This document shows, one piece after another, positions 6,436-11,127 of a stretch of 25,343 nt of DNA. Under the pieces are notes generated by a model. It was not told the origin of the DNA. It saw only the letters and a program-made list of their open reading frames with translations, and did not search any database. Source of the stretch: a virus; IMG/VR virus record IMGVR_UViG_3300033149_002833, positions 1-25,343 of that record; one strand, written 5' to 3'. Position 1 is the first letter of the stretch. Every line of letters begins with the position of its first letter. Position numbers and translations under genes: made by a program.

Positions 6436-6698
6436 TTTCGCACCTCATAATAATAGTCATATTCGCTCGCATATTGGTTGCAAATGGCTTCGTCCCAAAC
6501 CTTGCGTGTCTTATCACCTACAACCCCATCAACTGTAATAGGGTAGCCTAAATCAACTAATTGCTGCTGAATTTCGGTTTGAGAGGGTAATTTTGACCTA
6601 ATTACCTGTAATTCACAGTATAGTTGGGTTGTGTAGCCAATCCATAATATAAGAGCTAATCCAATTATCAATGCTCCTATTATTCTTATTATTTTCAT
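6432..6698 (-). CDS. Membrane-anchored small peptidoglycan-binding-like protein (88 aa)
   Basis: Residues 4-25 (IRIIGALIIGLALILWIGYTT) form one membrane helix, with the rest predicted outside. Residues 42-72 (EIQQQLVDLGYPI, VDGVVGDKTRKVWDEAI) match the helix-turn pattern of a peptidoglycan-binding domain type 1 (LQxxLxxLGY, DGxxGxxTxxA). The C-terminus is Tyr-rich. There is no catalytic domain. It could localise a lysis function to the wall, or be an early envelope protein such as a superinfection-exclusion factor. Its position in the early rather than late unit favours the second. Confidence 0.6.
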   Translation of the reverse strand: MKIIRIIGALIIGLALILWIGYTTQLYCELQVIRSKLPSQTEIQQQLVDLGYPITVDGVVGDKTRKVWDEAICNQYASEYDYYYEVRK

Positions 6699-6720
6699 TT
6701 TTATACTTTCTTTCGGGATT

Positions 6721-6921
6721 TCACTGCGTACCTTCTGGTTTTTCGCCTGACCACACTAAAAATTGATTAACCTTCCTTGACTTTGGTTCGCCCGCTTTGT
6801 ATAATTCACAAACAGGCAAACCCCAACTAAAAGAAAAATCCATTCGTTTAGGGCATAAAACGTGGCAGCTCCCACTTTGTTCTCTCCAATAAATACAATC
6901 TTTACAATGCAATTTTTTCAT
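6721..6921 (-). CDS. Small Cys-rich protein (66 aa)
   Basis: The first half has six cysteines (HCKDCIYWREQSGSCHVLCP, then PVCELY) that could bind zinc or an Fe-S cluster. The CKDCxYW opening is common in tiny phage zinc-binding proteins of unknown role. The ATG is preceded by AAGGCGG and overlaps the end of the neighbouring zinc-ribbon gene by 20 bases. Function unknown. Confidence 0.55.
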   Translation of the reverse strand: MKKLHCKDCIYWREQSGSCHVLCPKRMDFSFSWGLPVCELYKAGEPKSRKVNQFLVWSGEKPEGTQ

Positions 6922-7093
6922 TATTCACCGCCTTTCGATATTCTTTCAGTTCAAACTTACATCCACAATCTGGACATTCTATTTCTATGTCGCTTGCATC
7001 AAGGGTTTCTCCTAAATTTTCAACAATCATACTTTCGCACTCCGGGCAATCAAACACCGCTTGATAATGTAATACCCAATCAACTTTTTTCAT
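6902..7093 (-). CDS. Small zinc-ribbon protein (63 aa)
   Basis: Two CPxC knuckles (FDCPECES and IECPDCGCKFEL) about 25 residues apart form a single zinc ribbon. The strong AAAGGAG site supports the ATG. The ribbon type is found in transcription and RNA-associated proteins, but the protein is too small to assign. Third Cys-rich gene in this operon. Confidence 0.6.
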   Translation of the reverse strand: MKKVDWVLHYQAVFDCPECESMIVENLGETLDASDIEIECPDCGCKFELKEYRKAVNNEKIAL

Positions 7094-7105
7094 TATTCAC
7101 TCCTT

Positions 7106-7321
7106 TCAAATTTCTACACCTTTTGCTAAAGCCAAATTGTATTTGTATTGGCGCCCATCACGCATCGATACTATTGCCCAAGGAACACCTGCCATTTGGC
7201 CAGATTCCATTACAACTTCAATACTTGTGATATTTGTATTTATTCCTGCTCTTATTGTTTCTTCATCGTTTGGCCAAAAAATTGCTTGAAGTTCCTGGCC
7301 ATCAAAAAACATTCTTGACAT
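7106..7321 (-). CDS. Hypothetical small protein (71 aa)
   Basis: A 71-residue protein rich in beta-type segments (MFFDGQELQAIFW, ITSIEVVMESG, VPWAIVSMRDGRQYKYNLA). The ATG lies behind AAAGGAG. It is the first gene to the left of the structured non-coding block and could be translated from the same transcript. No known family is recognised. Confidence 0.55.
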   Translation of the reverse strand: MSRMFFDGQELQAIFWPNDEETIRAGINTNITSIEVVMESGQMAGVPWAIVSMRDGRQYKYNLALAKGVEI

Positions 7322-7344
7322 TTCGGCTCCTTTCCAAAAGAAAA

Positions 7345-7946
7345 GGCGGTGGCCGCTGGAACATCCAGCTATAACCCGCGACTAAATTAACCATACATTG
7401 TGAGTTTAGTATTCATTTAGTTTCGCCACCGCCATATTCACTATAGAGTGCAAAGGGCGGTATTCAATTTGGTTTCGCTGGCCATCCGCTGCGATTGATT
7501 CCAGCCCAAATCTTTCCCGCCACGATAAGCCTTGTCGCAGACCCAGAGGGATTCTCGTTATTGCACTCTCTTAACTTTTCAAATAACCGACGGGCAGTTT
7601 TCCTTCTGCTCAACTGTTTTTGCCAGGCTGGCACAGTTGCCTTCTAAGGGTTTGATTCGCCGGTTATAATTAACTTTTCAAACAGGTGGCGGCTCTTAGT
7701 TGTGGAGACCGAAAGTGCCCTCTTTGACTGACATTTTCTTGTTTTGAGCCGCCACCATTTTAGGGAAAAAATTATGTGCCAGTGATTTAGCCCTCTTGCT
7801 GGCTTAGGTTTAATCACAAGCCGCCGCCATACAGGCCAGCGGCTTCGGAGGAGGGATAATTGCACCAGCATACCTGTATTGCTGGCTTTTTATCAACTTT
7901 TCAATGAACTATTTATTAAAGGCGGCTGAGCCATCCATAGCCCAAT
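7345..7946 (-). ncRNA. Candidate large structured RNA (about 600 nt, many inverted repeats)
   Basis: There is no convincing gene between 7322 and 7946. Instead the block holds a dense series of inverted repeats: 7919-7926/7957-7964 (8 bp), 7865-7873/7876-7885, 7818-7824/7839-7845 (7), 7778-7782/7799-7803 (5), 7685-7695/7746-7756 (11), 7583-7589/7661-7667 (7) enclosing 7611-7625/7629-7639 (6+5 with a bulge), 7445-7453/7561-7569 (9) enclosing a bulged 11-bp stem and a possible pseudoknot, and 7345-7353/7425-7433 (9) enclosing two 6-bp hairpins. On the minus strand the last stem is followed by TTTTCTTTT. The linker TTGAAAAGTT recurs three times between stems. I infer a transcribed RNA in the operon direction; the class is unknown, and ROOL/GOLLD-type phage RNAs are the obvious comparison. 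Confidence 0.45.
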
Positions 7947-8141
7947 TTAATCCGTTGCCGCCTTATGTCCTTTGGCGTCTTCAGCACGCCAATCGTCAAA
8001 GGTAGTCCTGTCCCACTTCAGCACCCCGCCGATTTCCCTGCGTGGCGGTAGTTCATCTTTGTGTAAATACACCCAAGCGACTGATTGGCCCATAATTTTA
8101 GCCACATCTTCGACTCCGTAGTATTGACATTCAATTTCCAT
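7947..8141 (-). CDS. Excisionase/AlpA-type helix-turn-helix protein (64 aa)
   Basis: A small MerR-like HTH typical of excisionase/AlpA proteins: YYGVEDVAKIMGQSVAWVYLH (helix-turn-helix), then a short wing with LKWDRTTFDDW. Such proteins bind DNA and act as recombination directionality factors or regulators. TATAGGAG precedes the ATG. Its last codons overlap the outermost stem of the candidate structured RNA. It is second in the unit that begins at the promoter near 8411. No integrase is visible here, so a regulatory role is as likely as excision. Confidence 0.75.
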   Translation of the reverse strand: MEIECQYYGVEDVAKIMGQSVAWVYLHKDELPPRREIGGVLKWDRTTFDDWRAEDAKGHKAATD

Positions 8142-8185
8142 TATTTACTCCTATAAATATAAGATTCCATCCCCCCTCCAAGCAT

Positions 8186-8377
8186 TTAGTTTTGTGCGAC
8201 ATACTCAGGAATGCCGCTGGCAGCAATCTCAATATCTCTGCCGGCACCTTCAATGATTGTGCCGATACCTTTGCCAGCGTACTGGACACCCTGCCCAAAT
8301 GCTGTTAGTGTGTACTCAAAGCAGCCACTTGCCAAAAACATACAACATCCCAACATCACAATCATTAACTTCCTCAT
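8186..8377 (-). CDS. Small entericidin-like lipoprotein (63 aa)
   Basis: The protein begins MRKLMIVMLGCCMFLASGC: a short positive start, a hydrophobic stretch, and the lipobox LASGC with Cys19 as the lipidated residue. The mature part is only about 45 residues, with GQGVQYAGKGIGTIIEGAGRDIEIA, resembling the Gly-rich amphipathic GxGxDIxxAG of entericidins. In bacteria those are membrane-active lipoprotein toxins or antidotes; here the role is inferred only. It is the first gene behind a good promoter with a strong AGGAG site, so it is likely among the most highly expressed early genes. Confidence 0.7.
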   Translation of the reverse strand: MRKLMIVMLGCCMFLASGCFEYTLTAFGQGVQYAGKGIGTIIEGAGRDIEIAASGIPEYVAQN

Positions 8378-8410
8378 TTTCTTCTCCTAAAAAAAATGTG
8401 TTTCTATTAT

Positions 8411-8438
8411 ATTATAGTAATTCACACACAAAAGTCAA
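8411..8438 (-). promoter_or_regulatory. Sigma70-type promoter for the early unit
   Basis: On the minus strand TTGACT (8438-8433) is followed, after 16 bases, by a perfect TATAAT (8416-8411). The lipoprotein ATG lies about 34 bases downstream with AGGAG in between. A hairpin terminator lies just upstream (8553-8598), so this promoter opens a new transcription unit running left. Confidence 0.75.
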
Positions 8439-8552
8439 GTCAAAATCTTGTATTTTCTGCAAAATCGTTTGTGTTTTCCTTAAAATCAACTATTATTTTT
8501 TATATTTTCGCTTTGGACATCTGGCCAATTAAGACTATGTACTTTCTGTTTT

Positions 8553-8598
8553 GGGTAAAACCCTTGCGCCCCGCCAACGAGGCAAGGGCGCAAAAGGG
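8553..8598 (-). terminator. Hairpin terminator after the small-gene cluster
   Basis: Stem TTGCGCCC/GGGCGCAA (8564-8571 with 8586-8593) is extended by ACCC/GGGT across a two-base bulge. In the minus direction it is followed by a short T run (8557-8560 complement). It lies just behind the stop of the 52-residue gene and upstream of the next promoter. Confidence 0.55.
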
Positions 8599-8606
8599 TA
8601 AAAAAC

Positions 8607-8765
8607 TCATTTGTATTTCGGACAAATACCTGCCGTAGCTAATTGTTTGGCCGAATACATATCCTTTACGTTCACATACTTATCATTTTGCCTTAACCCA
8701 ACTTTTTCCATATCGGCCAATAGTCGTTTAATGGCTCTATCTTCTTTTGTATTGTGTTTGTTCAT
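8607..8765 (-). CDS. Small hypothetical protein (52 aa), last of four repeated-leader genes
   Basis: A 52-codon frame starting MNKHNTKEDRAIKRLLADME and ending AGICPKYK. It is highly charged and probably helical. The ATG follows TGAAAGGGTAAAAAA, the same leader core that precedes three neighbouring small genes. That shared leader is the best evidence that it is real. Function unknown; small early phage proteins of this kind often act on host machinery, which is only a possibility here. Confidence 0.55.
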   Translation of the reverse strand: MNKHNTKEDRAIKRLLADMEKVGLRQNDKYVNVKDMYSAKQLATAGICPKYK

Positions 8766-8782
8766 TTTTTTACCCTTTCAGT
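8766..8782 (-). promoter_or_regulatory. Repeated leader copy D (short)
   Basis: Core TGAAAGGGTAAAAAAATG before the 52-residue gene. It overlaps the stop codon (TAA) of the 76-residue gene upstream and lacks the AACTTTATTAACTT extension seen in copies B and C. Confidence 0.6.
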
Positions 8783-9000
8783 TTTAGTTTCGGGTGATAT
8801 ATATGCAAGGTAGCCGGAAGGTGCTGAAGTGTCAGTGCTTGTCGGAACTCAGCCCGCAATTGCCGCCGCAACGCCGCTTTGTTTTCATAGTTAATAACTA
8901 TATCTATATCACCGCTACCGGAGCCGTGTCTGTGAATCACAGTAGCGCCGGCGTTTCTAAGAATTTTATCTATAACATCTTTTGCCTGTTCAGCTTTCAT
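8770..9000 (-). CDS. Hypothetical protein with GSGSGDIDIVI motif (76 aa)
   Basis: A 76-residue protein containing HRHGSGSGDIDIVINYENKAALRRQL. The GSGSGDIDI stretch is reminiscent of the GSxxxGxxSDIDL active site of nucleotidyltransferases, but the protein is far shorter than any known active member, so this may be coincidence. The ATG follows the repeated leader GAAAGGGTAAAAA. The stop codon is inside the leader of the next gene, so the two are closely coupled. Confidence 0.6.
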   Translation of the reverse strand: MKAEQAKDVIDKILRNAGATVIHRHGSGSGDIDIVINYENKAALRRQLRAEFRQALTLQHLPATLHIYHPKLKLKG

Positions 9001-9034
9001 TTTTTACCCTTTCAAGTTTAAGTTAATAAAGTTT
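9001..9034 (-). promoter_or_regulatory. Repeated leader copy C
   Basis: Reads AAACTTTATTAACTT, then a short spacer, then TTGAAAGGGTAAAAAATG before the 76-residue gene. The first 15 bases are identical to copy B. An imperfect palindrome (TTAACACCC/GGGCGTTAA) lies just upstream at about 9031-9072. Confidence 0.65.
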
Positions 9035-9068
9035 AACGCCCAATAACCTCGGCCGGTGTTGTGGGGTG

Positions 9069-9251
9069 TTAAGCATTGCCTAAAGCGCGGTCGGCTATTG
9101 TTAGAGCATCAGAATATCGGCCGGTTTGTATGGCTAACTGAATTTTACGACTGATTTTTGTTGGCAAAAAAGACGCATCATCGTGAGCCGCGTCATAATT
9201 TTTGTGCTTGATGTCCTGGATAATGCTGATTAGCAAATTGGTATTGTTCAT
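9069..9251 (-). CDS. Small hypothetical protein (60 aa)
   Basis: A 60-residue, probably all-helical protein (LLISIIQDIKHKNYDAAHDDA, IQLAIQTGRYSDALTIADRAL). The second half looks like a single tetratricopeptide-type helical hairpin. It is preceded by repeated leader copy B. No family recognised. Confidence 0.6.
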   Translation of the reverse strand: MNNTNLLISIIQDIKHKNYDAAHDDASFLPTKISRKIQLAIQTGRYSDALTIADRALGNA

Positions 9252-9285
9252 TTTTTTACCCTTTCAATAAAAGTTAATAAAGTTT
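9252..9285 (-). promoter_or_regulatory. Repeated leader copy B
   Basis: Reads AAACTTTATTAACTT, then TTATTGAAAGGGTAAAAAAATG before the 60-residue gene. Shares 15 identical bases plus the ribosome-binding core with copy C. Confidence 0.65.
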
Positions 9286-9323
9286 CAACACTCATTAGGT
9301 TCGTTGGACCCTGGCCAAGACAA

Positions 9324-9563
9324 TCAAGAGATATACCACTTGCGGGATTGATTTTGTGCTATAGTCTTATGCACAGGGATAAAACCGGCAGCCGAAATAA
9401 CTATATTCGCAAACTTTTGAACCAGGCCCGTCGGAAATTTGTGTAGCTTCCAGGGGGACTCAAACTTTATTTTTATGTCGGCAGGTTTTAAGTGGTGGTG
9501 GTTAGCGATAACAGTTTTGACTTCTCTAACGAGTTCCGGCCTTGTGTAATAGCCATTTTTCAT
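9324..9563 (-). CDS. Small hypothetical protein (79 aa), first of four repeated-leader genes
   Basis: A basic 79-residue protein with MKNGYYTRPELVREVKTVIANHHHLKPADIKIKF and FANIVISAAGFIPVHKTI. It is probably alpha/beta and soluble. It follows repeated leader copy A and an AT-rich region that probably contains the promoter of this small unit. No family recognised. Confidence 0.6.
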   Translation of the reverse strand: MKNGYYTRPELVREVKTVIANHHHLKPADIKIKFESPWKLHKFPTGLVQKFANIVISAAGFIPVHKTIAQNQSRKWYIS

Positions 9564-9594
9564 TTTTTTACCCTTTCAATTAAGTGTTAATAAT
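9564..9594 (-). promoter_or_regulatory. Repeated leader copy A
   Basis: Reads ATTATTAACACTTAATTGAA followed by AGGGTAAAAAAATG before the 79-residue gene. It is the most divergent of the three long copies but keeps the TTATTAAC and GAAAGGGTAAAAAAATG blocks. Confidence 0.6.
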
Positions 9595-9686
9595 CATTTA
9601 CTTATATATCGACCATTCATTAGTTAAACTTTAATAAACTTTAAGAAACATTGCAAGAAAAAAATAAAAAATAAAAGTGGATTTTT

Positions 9687-9707
9687 ACGCCAAAAACGGC
9701 GTTTTTT
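9687..9707 (+). terminator. Plus-strand terminator-like hairpin
   Basis: Stem ACGCC/GGCGT with a six-base loop is followed by six T on the plus strand. The stem is short. No plus-strand gene precedes it nearby, so it may stop antisense readthrough or be fortuitous. Confidence 0.35.
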
Positions 9708-9763
9708 GAAAAAAAAATAATTCTGTCAAGGCCTGATTGTAATTTATTTTGTCGGTTTTTCGT

Positions 9764-9800
9764 AAAATAAAGCCGCAGAACAATAAATATCCTGCGGCTC
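9764..9800 (-). terminator. Terminator of the late tail operon
   Basis: Perfect 8-bp stem AGCCGCAG/CTGCGGCT (9771-9778 with 9792-9799) with a 13-base loop, followed in the minus direction by TTATTTTA. It lies about 30 bases behind the last late gene and separates the structural region from the small-gene unit. Confidence 0.75.
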
Positions 9801-9830
9801 AGAGAAGAGAAATGAAAGGAATAATATAAT

Positions 9831-10043
9831 TCAGTTCAGTTTTTTGTCTAAAAAAGTATATAAATTATATTGTTTTCCTTTTAATTTATTAAATTGTTTA
9901 TCAAGTTCAATACAATCTTCTTCCGGCAAGCTATTTTGCAATTTCCAAAACTCTTTTTCAAGGTCTGCTAAGTCCGCCCTCAGAACCATTAACTTGTGCA
10001 TTTTTTCATTCCAAAAATTTTGCTCACCTATGTCCATATCCAT
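9831..10043 (-). CDS. Small coiled-coil protein (70 aa)
   Basis: The sequence is Leu/Glu/Lys-rich with heptad-like spacing (MHKLMVLRADLADLEKEFWKLQNSL, ELDKQFNKLKGKQYNLYTFL). It overlaps the upstream possible holin by 20 bases and is the last gene before the late terminator. That position suits a lysis accessory or tail-fibre assembly factor, but the sequence alone does not decide. Confidence 0.55.
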   Translation of the reverse strand: MDMDIGEQNFWNEKMHKLMVLRADLADLEKEFWKLQNSLPEEDCIELDKQFNKLKGKQYNLYTFLDKKLN

Positions 10044-10290
10044 TTTTAATCATCGCTTTCAATTCGTCAATAGCTTTTATGAGATTATCATATCGTTCTT
10101 TGCTTTGCTTAATTTCGTTCTCAATACAATCCTCAAGTCTTTTGTTGCGTTCGAGACAAACATCGTGGAAAACAATTTTATCGGCATTTGGGTGCCGATT
10201 AGAATTAGATAAATGCTTTATAAGCCAGCCATAAATTCCAGCGAACAAAGCTAAAATGCCAAATAAAGTTTTGTCATCGATGCTTGCCAT
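10024..10290 (-). CDS. Single-span membrane protein with coiled coil, possible holin
   Basis: Residues 8-26 (LFGILALFAGIYGWLIKHL) form one membrane helix; the rest is a soluble helix with heptads (CLERNKRLEDCIENEIKQSKERYDNLIKAIDELKAMI). This layout is found in small phage holin- or XhlA-type lysis proteins, though XhlA has its membrane segment at the C-terminus. AAAAGGAG precedes the ATG. It lies after the tail-fibre genes where lysis genes commonly sit, but no endolysin is next to it, so the lysis role is tentative. Confidence 0.5.
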   Translation of the reverse strand: MASIDDKTLFGILALFAGIYGWLIKHLSNSNRHPNADKIVFHDVCLERNKRLEDCIENEIKQSKERYDNLIKAIDELKAMIKNGYGHR

Positions 10291-10305
10291 TATAAACTCC
10301 TTTTC

Positions 10306-11103
10306 CTATGGTGATGCCGTATGTTCGTGGCCGCCAACAATAATACTTGAGGCGGCTATTGCATTACCGTTAATATCTTTAAGATTCTTACGCATTATCT
10401 CAGTTTCTGTACCCTTCTCTTTGAATATCAATACCCATTGGCTGCTATTACTGGTATCAATAACCGTATCAGCTTCTGCGATTTTTTTAGTTACCGTCAA
10501 ATCGGCCTGCAGTGCAGCAAGTTGTGCATCTATATCGCTATCATCAGCAGGGTCATCTGGTAAATTATCTGTCTTGGCTTTGACAGCCGCTAAATCACCA
10601 TCACCGCCTGATTCTATCAATTTATCCATTGACGTTATACGTTCATATACGCTGTTGGGGCCACTTGGATATGGGATTGAAGTATCCAAACCCGTATAAA
10701 CAGCAGAATCAAGTTGAGTAGTTGCATCAATACCTTCTATCAAACCAACATCAACACGACCATTTGTATCTAAAACATATTCCAAAGATGTGCCATTCCA
10801 AATCATCTCAAATGAACCATCAAAGACATCATCATCCGCTGGACTAACCCCCACTTGTCTATAAATTTCAATCAATAATCGCTTTGCTGTATTTATTCCA
10901 TCGGGCATATCGACAGAAAACATACCATTGCCAAATGTTTCCGAAGCTGCAATGCCATAATCAGCAAGTGTTCTCCCGCCAGTATTCCACGCCTCAAAAG
11001 CAGCGGTTGCAGACGGCTTCCAAATCTTGTAACTGTCCTCAATATCTCTGATAGTTATAAAGTAACTATTGCCCGAAATTCGTCTGAACACTATCTCATT
11101 TGC
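10306..11103 (-). CDS. Phage tail fibre / baseplate-associated structural protein (265 aa)
   Basis: The N-terminal half (FRRISGNSYFITIRDIEDSYKIW, WNTGGRTLADYGIA, MFSVDMP) looks like a beta-sandwich. The second half includes a helical linker (DGDLAAVKAKTDNLP, DAQLAALQADLTVTKKIA) and a beta-rich end (WVLIFKEKGTETEIMRKNL, NGNAIAASSIIVGG). I read it as a trimeric fibre-type or capping protein, based on style and on its place between the beta-helix protein and the late end. The ATG at 11103 begins MANEIVF; the in-frame TTG at 11127 is less likely. Confidence 0.5.
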   Translation of the reverse strand, partial: ANEIVFRRISGNSYFITIRDIEDSYKIWKPSATAAFEAWNTGGRTLADYGIAASETFGNGMFSVDMPDGINTAKRLLIEIYRQVGVSPADDDVFDGSFEMIWNGTSLEYVLDTNGRVDVGLIEGIDATTQLDSAVYTGLDTSIPYPSGPNSVYERITSMDKLIESGGDGDLAAVKAKTDNLPDDPADDSDIDAQLAALQADLTVTKKIAEADTVIDTSNSSQWVLIFKEKGTETEIMRKNLKDINGNAIAASSIIVGGHEHTASP

Positions 11104-11127
11104 CATAATCAAAACCTTTTTCAACAA

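Noticed and set aside
7685-7756. A 72-base segment with 11-bp complementary ends, the size of a tRNA
   Set aside because: On neither strand is there a T-loop (TTCRA) sequence, a proper D-arm or an anticodon stem at the right distance. It fits better as one stem of the structured block.
7644-7871. Minus-strand 75-residue open frame in the structured block
   Set aside because: No ribosome binding site, unusual Arg/Trp/Lys composition and full overlap with inverted repeats; probably a chance frame.
8396-8638. Plus-strand 80-residue frame
   Set aside because: It spans the minus-strand promoter and the hairpin terminator, has no ribosome binding site, and the better coding frame (52 residues, minus) overlaps its end.
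9724-9729. Minus-strand TTGACA as a promoter for the small-gene unit
   Set aside because: No acceptable -10 hexamer occurs 15-19 bases downstream, where the sequence is runs of T and A. A weaker candidate (TTGCAA with TAAAGT, near 9627-9655) exists but is not firm enough to list.
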